NCBI GenBank assembly: GCA_032718475.1
Contig: JAUCBJ010001784.1
Coordinates: forward strand, 1 to 64,000
DNA length: 64,000 bases
Direction: 5' to 3'
DNA from: Nemertoderma westbladi
Taxonomy: Eukaryota > Xenacoelomorpha > Nemertodermatida > Nemertodermatidae
Part shown: positions 1 through 10,020 of the stretch, in pieces
How positions within the stretch are numbered: position 1 is the stretch's first letter
Layout of the letters: each line of letters begins with the position of its first letter
Notes under the pieces: generated by a model
What the model was told of the DNA's origin: nothing
The model's input: the letters and a program-made list of their open reading frames with translations, nothing else
The model's database searches: none
Made by a program: the position numbers and the translations under genes

Positions 1-127
1 CACCAAACGTAGGCTACACGGTAGCTACACGGTAGGCCTACTGTATCAATATAATAGGCCTAATACACTATCGAGTACCAGTACCATTAATGTTTTGTTG
101 CAGACAGTTTTGATTCCGGATACTTCA
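1..127 (-). repeat. 3' LTR of gypsy element (partial)
   Basis: Matches 4823-4949 base for base and ends in CA on the plus strand, so the LTR begins TG in element sense. By comparison with the 230-bp right LTR, about 103 bases are missing beyond the window start. The internal region begins right after it. Confidence 0.9.
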
Positions 128-292
128 CTCAATTCTCAGCTATAAAATAGAAACATGAACCCCAAAATGAGTATTCTTTTTTTTTTTTTACAGAGTTGAA
201 GGTAAAACTTGATAAATGATTCAGGTTTTCGTACTGTAGTAGAAATGTTTCTTTAGCCCTAGGGTATAAAGTTTGACAAATTAGTTTCAGTT

Positions 293-3200
293 TCAAACAA
301 CATAGTCACTCAGGTGCTGTGGTGGTTGCCGTTTACGTCTTGGCCGCTCAGAAACGTTAGGAGGGTCATAATTGAGCCCAGGTTCCTGGTGTTCAAATGT
401 GTGTTGGTTGGTATCCGGTGACCGTCTGGTGTGGTTTGGATCTCCTGGGATAGTCTCGTCAGTTGATGAACAGCACACCTGTGTGGGATTGTGGGGCTCG
501 TTCAGAACAGATGGCCTGGTTGTCGGTGGGTGAGGAGGGCAGGCCGGCCGGAAATGTTTGAGGTCATTGAAGTGGCGGCGTCTAGTGACACCATCGTCCC
601 TCTGAAGAATGGCACCATGAGTATCCGTATCAACCACAGTGTATGGTATTTCCTCATAAAAAGGCTCGAATTTACGGCTCCTGCCACGATTGTATGTGAG
701 CACGCGATCTCCTGGACATATTTCTGGATGCTTGGATGCTCGAGATTTATTGGTTTTCTCTTCCCTCTTTCGTTTCTGTAGGACATCGCGGTCCCTTGCA
801 GAAGATATTGCCTTGTCTTCAAGTGGTTTGCTGGGAAATTCAGTCTTATAACCACCACGCAGCAGAAAGTCCCCTGGTGGGACACCAGTGCTTGGGTGTG
901 GTGTAGCTCTGTATCCTGACACCAATTCATCTATGGCTGTTTGGTAATCTTGGTTGCCATGGTGCGCTATTTTGAGGGCTTTTCCCAGTGGCTTCATGAA
1001 GGTCTCAGCTGGGTTAGCCTGAGGGTGATACTCATAAACTTTATGATGTTTTATGCTCCGATCAGAGGAAAATTTAGTAAACTCAGCTGAATTAAATGGA
1101 GGCCCATTGTCTGTGCGGTGGGCTTCTGGGTTCCCATACGAATGGTAGATATTGGCAAGGGCTGATAGGACTGGCGCTGCACTTGTAGAATTGACCACTT
1201 TGGCTGCTGGGAAGCGTGAAAGGCCATCTTGTACAACCAACACATGTTGATTATTTGGGAGGGGCCCGAATAGGTCGATATTGACCTCTTCCCATGCCCG
1301 TTGTGGGGTCTGGAGTGATGATATATGGTCTTTTGTTGTTTTCTTTGTAAAGAGTTGGCATTCGGGGCAAGAGCTTATCATTTTAGAAACAAGTTGATTT
1401 AGGTTTGGTATCCAAAAGTGACTTCGTACTCTGCGCTTTAGGTTGCTCTCACCTGGATGACCACCTTGGTGTGCCTTTTGGATAGCTTGAGACCAGAGTG
1501 ATTGTGGCAATATGATCTGTTCACCCTTTAGAAGAAGGCCAGCATCTGAGAGAGCAATTTGCTGAAAGACACCACGAAATGGCCTGAGTGAGTCATCTTT
1601 GTTGTCTAGAAATCCTTTCTGAAGGCATTTGATCAGACGGCTGAGTAGGGGATCCTGTTTAGTTTCCTCAATGATATGGTCCATGGCTATTGACTCTGTG
1701 TAAGGGCTAAATTGAAGGAACCAGATGGTCTGTTCTAGGGACTGTGTTTCAGACTGCCACTCAGCTGGTAGTTGATGAAATGGAAGGGCATGCCTGGACA
1801 AATAATCAGCCGGGTTGGTCTTGCCTTGATGATGACGAACATGATAATGGAGATCTTGATGTCTGAGCTTGATGCGGTCACACCTAACAGAACCATTTCT
1901 CTTGCTGCCAAATATGGCTACCAACGGTTTATGGTCAGTGAAAATTATAACCTGAGGCCCCCCGGCAATGTAGTGGCGGAATCTTCTCAAGGCAAAGTCT
2001 ATAGCTAATGCTTCGAGATCCAATTGAGGGTATCGACGTTCTGTTGATGTTGTGGCTCTGCTGGCACAAGCTACCGCATGGACTTGAGTCTCACTTTGTC
2101 CTTGGCATAATATGGCTGAAAGACCAGAGCTGTGGGCGTCAACATATATATAAGTTGGAAGATTTGAATCATAGTAATGAAGAAGTATGTCTTCTCTGAA
2201 TAGGTCCTTTAATGACAGAAACTCACGTTCACAATCTGCTGTCCAGCGGAAATGACAGTGTTTTTGAGTAAGTTGGCGTAGATGGGTTGTGTGTTCAGCA
2301 AGGTGTGGCAGAAATTCCGAATTGGATTGTATCATGCAGATAAAAGACATAACATCCTCCTTGGAGTGAGGGCGTGGGGCTTCCTGTAGGGCCTTGACCT
2401 TGGCAGGGTCAGGGCGTAGACCCTTATCAGAAAGAATTAGTCCCCAGAATGGAATTTCATGAAGCCGAAAATGACACTTACTGGAATTAAGTGTTAGGCC
2501 ACAATGTTGGATCTGCTCTAACACTTGATGGAGTGCGATATCATGTTCCTCAAAGGAAGGGGCCGCAATGATCAGGTCATCATGAATAATATGTACTGAG
2601 GGGATATGGGCAAAAAGAGGTCGCAGAGCATTATTCAATTCACCCGAAGCTGGTTTTGCACCCATAGTGAGCCGGGTGTATCGAAAAAGTCGTTCACCAT
2701 CAGTAAAGACTGTCAGGTAACGAGATTCTGGTTTGAGTTCCAGCTGATGGAAGGATGACCGGAAATCAAGCTTGGAGAAAACCTGGGATCCAGAAAGCTG
2801 AACCTTGATATCTTCAGGCCTTGGAATAGGTAAATGAGTGTCACGAATGGCCTTGTTCACATTTCGAAGATCAACAGTAATTCGGATCCCACCATTGTCT
2901 TTTGGTGCAAGGACAAGATTTGATATCCAAGGTGCAGGTCCAGTATGTGGTTCAATAATTCCTTCTTCTTCCATGGCCTTCAAGGCTTGATGAAGGCGCC
3001 CTTGAAGATGAAATGGTACGGGACGTGCTGGTTCCGCGACTGGTTGAACTGATGGGTCTACATGAAGTTCAACTTGGTGGTTCTGTAGCTTACCAGTCCC
3101 ATGAAATACTTTAGGGTAATAGGTGGTGAGTCGTTCGAGTAATTCATCTTTCTGGCCTTTATCAGTGGCTAGGTCACATCGATTGACATCAGCTTCCATA

Positions 3201-4639
3201 TTTACATGACGTTTACAGAATGTGATTATTCCAAGAGCTTCAGAAGCTGGTCCACTAAGGAGTGTTTCCACATTGCGGTCTACAATATAGATCCTGATGT
3301 TAGCAATTGTGTTTTGGAATCTGATGGCCCCAGTATAGTACCCTATACAGGGAACCGGTTTGGAACCATATGGTTTAATCCGCATTTTTGTGCTTAGCAA
3401 TGGAAGTTTGAGTTTATCAGCCAGAGCTCGAGACATTACACTTATGTCAGCACCAGTGTCAGCAAAGGCAGTGACAATAGCCTCCTTTACAATGATTGGG
3501 ACTTGGTACCGGGAGGTGGTTGATTTTAACTTCCGATCTTTGTAGTGCTGGGGCTGTGCGCGGCGAACATGTTGGATATAACGGCATGATGCCCCCCGGC
3601 GAGGCTGCTTTGTCACAGTTTCCGAGGGTGGGGGTTGCTCATCTGAAGAGGATGATGACTCCTGGGTGAATTCAGGAGTATGATCCTCATATACATAGCG
3701 TTCGGATTCACTATTGGATGAGTCATCCCGGAGGACCCGCCTGGCATAATCACTGCGACCTGATCGCCTGGGCCTATATGCATTGCATGCTGGGGTGCCT
3801 TTCATATGTCCTCGTAGCCCACATTCGTAACAAGTTCTGTTATAAGCAAAACAATTCTTTTTGCCTGGGCATGATTTTGAGTAACATGTCTGGCAATTCA
3901 TACCATTTCTATTAGAGGATCGCTGGTCCACCCGGCCTTCAGCCTGGCCAGTGGGTCGATCCATATGCTTCTTCAGCTGGGTTTTACGTGAGTAACGACC
4001 CGGTTTGCTAACCCGATGGACATCAGAAATGGGTGCTGATGGCCCAGCCAATTTCAGTGCACCAATAGATGCGGCCTCCAGCCGCCTGCCATTGGTTATA
4101 AGATCATTCAGATTCCATTGCTCTTTTAGAGCAGTTTTTCGTATTTCTAGATTACGAGTGCCAACAATAACTTGGTCACGTATAAGTCGTTCACGAACTG
4201 TACATGTAGGCCCACATGAGAATTCACAGTGGTGAGATTCTTGCTTGATGCGGTTTATAAAGCAGTCAAACGTTTCATTCTCCTGTTGGATGAGGTTATG
4301 AAATTCATAGTGGGAGAGTGTTACATTTTTAGTTGGCTTGTACCGATCTTTAAGGAGTCTGACCATATCTGTAAATGGAATCGCATCACGTTCTGCTTCC
4401 AGAACAGTCTCCTCGAAGTCTCGTTGCAGGTTACGACTTGCAAATCGTCCCAGGAACTGTCGCCGTTTGTTTGTATTGTGCCAAGCCGCGGTATCGGCTG
4501 TACCTTCGGGTGGGTCGCGTGTGATGGAGAAGTATTCATACTCGAATGCGGAGACAAACTCACAGAATGCTGTGTATGTATCAGAGGGATGATCAGCTGG
4601 ATCGAACTTGGAAATACCTGGTATTCTGGACATCGCCAT
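293..4639 (-). CDS. Gypsy gag-pol polyprotein, single ORF
   Basis: One uninterrupted frame of 1448 codons from the ATG at 4639 (another in-frame ATG is at 4633). Residues counted from the first ATG: a gag-like N-terminal half; a Cys-rich stretch with a zinc knuckle at about 270-285 (CX2CX4HX6C, wider than the usual CX2CX4HX4C); retropepsin motif DTGAD at about 394; reverse transcriptase at about 550-750 with motif A LDFRSSF and active-site box IHDD at about 685-688 (His where most elements have Tyr); RNase H at about 830-950; integrase with H1058, H1062, C1092, C1095 and the catalytic triad D1123, D1178, E1213. The protein copies and integrates the element. Gag and pol lie in one frame with no visible frameshift site, so a single precursor is expected. 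No envelope frame is present. Confidence 0.95.
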   Translation of the reverse strand: MAMSRIPGISKFDPADHPSDTYTAFCEFVSAFEYEYFSITRDPPEGTADTAAWHNTNKRRQFLGRFASRNLQRDFEETVLEAERDAIPFTDMVRLLKDRYKPTKNVTLSHYEFHNLIQQENETFDCFINRIKQESHHCEFSCGPTCTVRERLIRDQVIVGTRNLEIRKTALKEQWNLNDLITNGRRLEAASIGALKLAGPSAPISDVHRVSKPGRYSRKTQLKKHMDRPTGQAEGRVDQRSSNRNGMNCQTCYSKSCPGKKNCFAYNRTCYECGLRGHMKGTPACNAYRPRRSGRSDYARRVLRDDSSNSESERYVYEDHTPEFTQESSSSSDEQPPPSETVTKQPRRGASCRYIQHVRRAQPQHYKDRKLKSTTSRYQVPIIVKEAIVTAFADTGADISVMSRALADKLKLPLLSTKMRIKPYGSKPVPCIGYYTGAIRFQNTIANIRIYIVDRNVETLLSGPASEALGIITFCKRHVNMEADVNRCDLATDKGQKDELLERLTTYYPKVFHGTGKLQNHQVELHVDPSVQPVAEPARPVPFHLQGRLHQALKAMEEEGIIEPHTGPAPWISNLVLAPKDNGGIRITVDLRNVNKAIRDTHLPIPRPEDIKVQLSGSQVFSKLDFRSSFHQLELKPESRYLTVFTDGERLFRYTRLTMGAKPASGELNNALRPLFAHIPSVHIIHDDLIIAAPSFEEHDIALHQVLEQIQHCGLTLNSSKCHFRLHEIPFWGLILSDKGLRPDPAKVKALQEAPRPHSKEDVMSFICMIQSNSEFLPHLAEHTTHLRQLTQKHCHFRWTADCEREFLSLKDLFREDILLHYYDSNLPTYIYVDAHSSGLSAILCQGQSETQVHAVACASRATTSTERRYPQLDLEALAIDFALRRFRHYIAGGPQVIIFTDHKPLVAIFGSKRNGSVRCDRIKLRHQDLHYHVRHHQGKTNPADYLSRHALPFHQLPAEWQSETQSLEQTIWFLQFSPYTESIAMDHIIEETKQDPLLSRLIKCLQKGFLDNKDDSLRPFRGVFQQIALSDAGLLLKGEQIILPQSLWSQAIQKAHQGGHPGESNLKRRVRSHFWIPNLNQLVSKMISSCPECQLFTKKTTKDHISSLQTPQRAWEEVNIDLFGPLPNNQHVLVVQDGLSRFPAAKVVNSTSAAPVLSALANIYHSYGNPEAHRTDNGPPFNSAEFTKFSSDRSIKHHKVYEYHPQANPAETFMKPLGKALKIAHHGNQDYQTAIDELVSGYRATPHPSTGVPPGDFLLRGGYKTEFPSKPLEDKAISSARDRDVLQKRKREEKTNKSRASKHPEICPGDRVLTYNRGRSRKFEPFYEEIPYTVVDTDTHGAILQRDDGVTRRRHFNDLKHFRPACPPHPPTTRPSVLNEPHNPTQVCCSSTDETIPGDPNHTRRSPDTNQHTFEHQEPGLNYDPPNVSERPRRKRQPPQHLSDYVV

Positions 4640-4707
4640 TGACAGCACAGAATTGAACAGAAACAGGAAGAGTTATAAAATTAATGTATATCGGTAATCC
4701 GTATAAT

Positions 4708-4718
4708 CCTCGTCGCCA
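4708..4718 (-). other. Candidate primer-binding site
   Basis: In element sense TGGCGACGAGG lies one base beyond the end of the 5' LTR. A TGGCG start next to the LTR is typical of retrotransposon primer-binding sites, where the 3' end of a host tRNA pairs. The tRNA identity is not assigned. Confidence 0.6.
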
Positions 4719-4719
4719 G

Positions 4720-4949
4720 TGAAATATCCCGTTCCGCGATAAAGAAACTGTTACACTGCAGCTATAATATATTATAATACCACAGTTTAGGTTTACCAGT
4801 TTATGGGTTTATATAAACGACTCACCAAACGTAGGCTACACGGTAGCTACACGGTAGGCCTACTGTATCAATATAATAGGCCTAATACACTATCGAGTAC
4901 CAGTACCATTAATGTTTTGTTGCAGACAGTTTTGATTCCGGATACTTCA
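4720..4949 (-). repeat. 5' LTR of gypsy element (230 bp)
   Basis: Bounded by TG and CA. The ends form a short imperfect inverted repeat (TGAAATATCC at one end, GGATACTTCA at the other). The low edge abuts the primer-binding site and the high edge abuts unrelated flank. The last 127 bases recur at 1-127. Confidence 0.85.
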
Positions 4950-5919
4950 CATACCAGTAATTATTTATTTTATAGGCCTAACACAGTTACCCTACCGCTG
5001 TACCGTGTTTTTATTTTTGTATTTATTGGTATTTTTTTAAAGCTACTTTTAGCCTTCCATTTCATTGCTGCATTGGCGCCAGCGCGCCATTCAATTTTAA
5101 TTTTACAGTTTTGTTACAATTTTGGTGCAAATAATATTGTCTGTCGTAAAGTGACCCTTGCAGCCTTGTGAAAACGAGGTCTGGAAGTTAGACCATCTAA
5201 AGGCTATGCCTCCATTTCATTCTTATATTGCACATTTTCTACCTGTTTTTTATGTAATGTTTCTGTTTTATCGATGTTTATCTTGTTTTATTTTTGTCCG
5301 CCTTGTTTTATTGTATAAAATTATACTGATATACTTCTTTACTTCTGTACTTCGAGCTAATTTTACTCTACATAGGCGTATGTGATAATTTTTAAACTAC
5401 CGGTAAGTGAGACTGTAAGTGTAAATATTTTATTGCAACTGATATATTTTAAACTGAAAAGTTAATTTTATTTCAATTTTATTGTATGTATACACGTGAT
5501 TTATTATAAACTACCGGTACCTGTACTGTACCGGTACATAGGTACACTTTATTTTATCCAAGAAAGTCAAATTTATAATAATTTATTATGTAATTATATA
5601 CATATTATCCTGCCGTCCATTAATTTACAGTAATTGGACATACTGACATAACCAGATTTACTTAAAACAATGCAAAATTAATTGTAATTACCGGTAAATT
5701 AGGATCTATGTATTTATTCAGTACCCTATTGCGCAATATGTATATATATATGGAAAAAAAATCAATCAATCAATCTTACCAGTATTGCAGTGCTGCAGTG
5801 CAGAGTAGCCTACTGTTTCAGTTATATCCTGTGCCTGTCTGCCTGTCACTCTGTCAGCCCGTATCCCGTGCTTAACAGTATTAGTACCGATACCGATAAA
5901 TGTTAGCTTGAAGGAAGTA
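4950..5919. other. Intergenic, 5' flank of maelstrom
   Basis: AT-rich DNA with scattered ACCGGTA and TAGGCCTA palindromic words that also occur throughout the window. I see no coding domain, RNA gene or tandem array. Promoter elements of maelstrom should lie here but none is clear. Confidence 0.6.
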
Positions 5920-8772
5920 ATGGCGAGTAAATCAAAAAAGAAGCAAAAACCCAACGCCTTTTTCTTCTTCATGCAGGACATTGGGGAACAGATGCGACAA
6001 CAGGATGGTCGCGTGGTCGGGAATAGAGAGTTGGCAGATATTTGCGGGCCAATGTGGGTACACGTAGCTGATGCGGATAGACGAGTATACGAAGAGCAAG
6101 TTCAAAACTGGAGAGTAACCGGCAAGTTCGTTTCCAAACTGGACTTTACTTAACAGTTAACTGTTAGCCTATATCCCATAGGCCTACATCTGTACACTTT
6201 ACCTAACCTCTAACCATAAAGTCCGTGCGTACACCGATACCACTTCGCACATAGGCTTCCCGGTACCTGCGTATCATTAGTTCATTTTACCGAAAATAAT
6301 TATCTTGATGATTCTTAATAATTCTTCAATTGTTGCGTTTTCGCTGTAATATACCCCAAAATCGGGAGAAAATGTAGTACCTTTTTCCGAAAAAATTACC
6401 TTAGATTGCATTGATCCCGGCGAAAAAAGTAAAATATAATATTTTTGGTGGAATTGCTTAAATTTTATACATGTGTTGAAAGACCATCGAAGTTGAAAAG
6501 GTTTGCACGTAATTTAAGCAAAATCCATGAACACACACGACTGCACGATAGTTATTTTAAGTGTCTGCAAGGCGAAACCCAGAACGGAATATCAATATCC
6601 AATATTGGTATATATAACGGTTAAACTATAACGCATTAAGCGGCTCTCTAGTTACGTAAAGCAATATATATATATAGTAAAATACTACAGTTTAATTTAT
6701 TTTGTAACACTTTCGTTTTATCTTTTATTATAGAATTAAGCAACAACAAGTACCAATTTAAGAATAAAATTACTTATTACATGGGGAAAAAAAGTAGATT
6801 TGTCTCCATATTATCTCGACCCTTTATTAACCTTGCTAAAGCTCAGTAAATAAAATGCCTCGAGAATAGTAAAAAAAATTTCCCATGTAATAAATAATTA
6901 TTATTGGCGCAATTCACATTTATTTTATTAATCCCATCAGGATCAGATAGATACCAGCTGTTTAATTTTGTAGTGTACACATTGTTGTATACACGTACCG
7001 GCATTTTCTGTAATATGTAGTTGTCTAATGTCGGATTAATTATTAGCTCTAGATCAGTAGAAGTCAACTATCGGTAACAGTTCCTGTAAACTAACAATGC
7101 CTTGGAAACCCGCTTTGCCTTCACATTTAGTTATCATAATTAATTGGCTTGAATGTAATCCAAACATTCAATTTATTAATAATTTTGTTTCAGAATAGAA
7201 AAGCCGCGGACGGGAAAGGCTGGTTACGACCGAATGGATTGTACACGGCAGTACATGAGCGAAAGGGTAGACCCACAGGCAGAGGAGATGGCTAGACTGG
7301 CGGAACAGAGGCAGCTGACAGCCGCCACCTGGGGCTGCGGCATTGAGGGTATCTTAGACAAACAGTTCAACTTTATATCAATTAAATCTCTGTGCGACAA
7401 GATGCCTGACCACATTCCCGATAAGTATTTGCCGGTAGAGATCGGGATTACTAAATGGAGTATCCGAAAAGGCATCATGGATTCCTTCCATACGTTTATT
7501 AAACCTAAGCCGATCCCTATGGGATACCGCAGCACCTGTCAGGAGTTCAGTAAGGCCACCCATATGATACCGTCGGAGGGACATGAGAGCGTGGAGCACG
7601 TCAACTTCACGGCCTCGTACATGCGTGATCTAGTGATCCGGATCAGGGACTTCCTGCGGCCGGAAACAACTCGGCCCAACGATAACTCCAAACCGGATCC
7701 GGCCTTCTGTGTCGTCAACGACTACGAACTTGTGCTCTGGAGTCTCAAGTTCTTCTGCGATAACGCGCAAGTCAGCAATAAATTCGAGTTGTTCGAGACG
7801 GAGGCCTTGGTCACTGACCTCCTTAAACACATGGACGTCCCGGGGGACCGGGCCTGTCTGCGTGTCGGCGTGTTCAACCAGGCCGAGTTCGACTACGATC
7901 CCGGTCTGCGGTGTTCGTGGCACTCGAAAGCTCACGGCGAGCCGGAACCCACCGATATCGGCGCGTCGCACTGCGCTCTCGGTTGCGTCAAACGAATCTG
8001 TTTCATCGTCTTCGCGCACATGCGGGAGGCCTTCCCGGAGGAGATGGAGGATAATGTGCCGCGGATTGTGCGCGGCCTTCATGTGCCGCAGACGCCGGAC
8101 GACGACGTGACCGCCACCGTTATGATACCGGAGAGCGGGTGCGACGGGTTCGTTTACGACCCAACTCTGTCGGCGAAGAATCCCCCAAAAGCGTGGCGTT
8201 ACCAAGGGGACGACCCCGTGGTCACCGGGTTCGCCGCTCTCCAGGTGCAGCAGTCGTCGCCCTCTAGCTTGGCCCCTCGGGAATCCATTATGGCGCCGGT
8301 TTTCGGATCGGCGCCGTTGCGTTCCGTTCGCTCGGACGCGCGTACCGTGGGGGCGGCGGCGGCGGTTCCCGACCTGCGGGGGGACGAGGACTTCCCGGCG
8401 CTAGGGGGCGCCCCCCAGCCGAGGGGGGAGGTGCGACGCTACGCCCAGGGGCCCACGGCGCCCCCCGCCCGGGCGGTGCCGCTGCCCACCAGCTGGTTGG
8501 AGTCACAGCACCCGGGCGCCACGGCCCTGGGACGCGGGGCGCCCCCCGGGCTCGGACGCTCCCATATGATGGCGGACGCGACTCCGCTAGGACTCGGTAG
8601 GGGCGGCGGCCGCTACTCGCCGTCCTCGTTCTCCTCCACTACGACCTCCCCGCTCGGTATCGGTCGCGGGGTCCTCGACGACAGACACCTGTCTGGCTCC
8701 GAGGTCAGCTCATATGTCAGCAGTGCCCCCGCGCGCCGCTGGGGTGGTCTCGGCCGCGGTGGCAATATGTGA
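5920..8772 (+). CDS. MAEL: Maelstrom (HMG box + MAEL domain), two exons
   Basis: Exon 1 (5920-6125) starts at ATG 5920 and encodes an HMG box (KPNAFFFFMQDIG near residue 10). Exon 2 (7194-8772) encodes the MAEL domain and a tail. The donor GT at 6126 leaves two bases of a codon and the acceptor CAG at 7191-7193 leaves one, so the 1068-bp intron joins in frame and gives 594 residues. The donor is weak and a small middle exon cannot be excluded. The family Glu-His-His-Cys zinc-site pattern appears as about E151, H192, H312, C329. Maelstrom acts in the animal germline piRNA pathway, in nuclear transposon silencing and in the nuage. The tail (residues about 430-594) is unusual: very GC-rich, with a DEDFPALGG motif and repeated LGRG/GIGRG motifs. 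Human MAEL is about 430 residues, so this one is long. Confidence 0.9.
6126..7193 (+). other. Maelstrom intron
   Basis: AT-rich, bounded by GT and by a pyrimidine-rich TTTTGTTTCAG acceptor. No nested gene or recognisable transposon was seen inside. Confidence 0.65.
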
Positions 8773-8805
8773 CGTCACAGGGAACTAGCAGTGTGACGTT
8801 CGTCT

Positions 8806-8811
8806 AATAAA
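8806..8811 (+). terminator. Poly(A) signal of maelstrom
   Basis: AATAAA begins 34 bases after the TGA stop at 8770-8772. Such a short 3' UTR is plausible. The signal is canonical but untested. Confidence 0.6.
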
Positions 8812-9103
8812 TGTGAAACCAAAACTTGTGAACTAGGTGCAATTTATTATTTAGGAGAAACCAAAGGATTGATGAACTTATTATTGCTGAATGTTGATCA
8901 CTGGGACAGCATCAAGAAACAATGCGGATATTACCAGATCTGATACGATTGGTTTTGGTTGAAATGAATACATACGAACATCAGTCGTATAAACATTGTG
9001 CCTTTATTATAAACTATAATACAACTGTTTATGATATTTTAATTTTGTCTTAAAACTCAATTTTATCTAATACTGCCATGCACTATTTAGTGGTTGTGTA
9101 GTG
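8812..9103. other. Short intergenic stretch
   Basis: AT-rich spacer between the maelstrom poly(A) signal and the 21-bp minisatellite. Nothing recognisable. Confidence 0.6.
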
Positions 9104-9526
9104 TCTTGTCTGTAATACAGACGTTATTGTTTGTAATACAGACGTTATTATCTGTAATACAGACGTTATTGTATGTAATACAGGCGTTATTGTCTGTCAA
9201 ACAGACGTTATTGTCTGTCATACTGACGTTATTGTCTGTAATACAGACGTTATTGTCCGTAATACATATGTTATTGTCTGTCATAAAGACGTTATTATCT
9301 GCAATTCAGATCTTATTGCTTGTAATACAGACATTATTGTCTGTAATACATTATTGTCTGTCATACAGACGTTATTGTCTGTCATACAGACGTTATTGTC
9401 TGTCATACAGACGTTATTGTCTGTCATACAGACGTTATTGTCAGTAATACAGACGTTATTGTCCGTAATACAGACGTTGTTGTCCATAATACATGTTATT
9501 GTCTGTAATACGGGCGTGATTGTATG
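9104..9526. repeat. 21-bp minisatellite, about 20 copies
   Basis: The unit is close to ACAGACGTTATTGTCTGTAAT. Each unit holds the inverted repeat ACAGAC-6 nt-GTCTGT. Copies vary by a few bases (CAGACG/CAGGCG, TGTAAT/TGTCAT) and the most homogeneous run is about 9355-9440. Because 21 is a multiple of three, open frames appear on both strands; these are by-products, not genes. Confidence 0.95.
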
Positions 9527-10020
9527 TCTACTTTCCTTTTATTATAATTAAGTGGTTCTGTATTATTTACTAGAACAATGTATCTTTTTATAATTATTAA
9601 ACAGTATGCTATATAATTCATTATTTTGTGGTTGTTATGAGTTCCATCATTTGGGAATCCTTACTAAGCAAGCTAAAAAATATGAGTATAATCTATTTCT
9701 TACGATTTACATAAAGTACACCGTCATTTCTTTCTGATTTATGGTGCATATATACTGCATTACTTAAATTAACGATTTATTTCTGTGGTGCATTATGCAT
9801 TGGAAAATAATGAACGTTCGCTGTGATGGCGTAGTATATAGTCAGTCATTATTTTAATAGTAGGCCTACTCTACATGCGGTGTCCTGCAATTGAGGGCGG
9901 TAATCCCATCCATATATATCTATAATCGGCCTGCTGCATTGAAACTGCACATTGATATGCTATTCTGGCTTTAAAATATTTTGTCACCACCATGCAATCC
10001 ACATATGACAAGCCCAATGC
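9527..10020. other. Intergenic, no feature seen
   Basis: AT-rich DNA between the minisatellite and the truncated LINE. No domain, RNA gene or repeat recognised. Confidence 0.6.

Larger units (their letters stand above)
1..4949 (-). mobile_element. Ty3/gypsy LTR retrotransposon, nearly complete
   Basis: The element reads on the minus strand: 5' LTR at 4720-4949, candidate primer-binding site at 4708-4718, one long gag-pol frame at 293-4639, then the 3' LTR cut by the window start. The 127 bases at 1-127 are identical by eye to 4823-4949, so the two LTRs have not visibly diverged. Together with the uninterrupted reading frame this indicates a recent insertion that may still be mobile. The outer target-site duplication cannot be checked because the left end lies outside the window. 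Domain order protease-RT-RNaseH-integrase places it in Ty3/gypsy rather than copia. Confidence 0.93.

Noticed and set aside
7630-8205. 191-codon minus-strand frame
   Set aside because: Antisense shadow of the GC-rich maelstrom exon.
9087-9551. Open frames on both strands over the 21-bp repeat
   Set aside because: The period is a multiple of three, so frames stay open by construction. The products (LLSVIQT-type heptads) are not a protein family.
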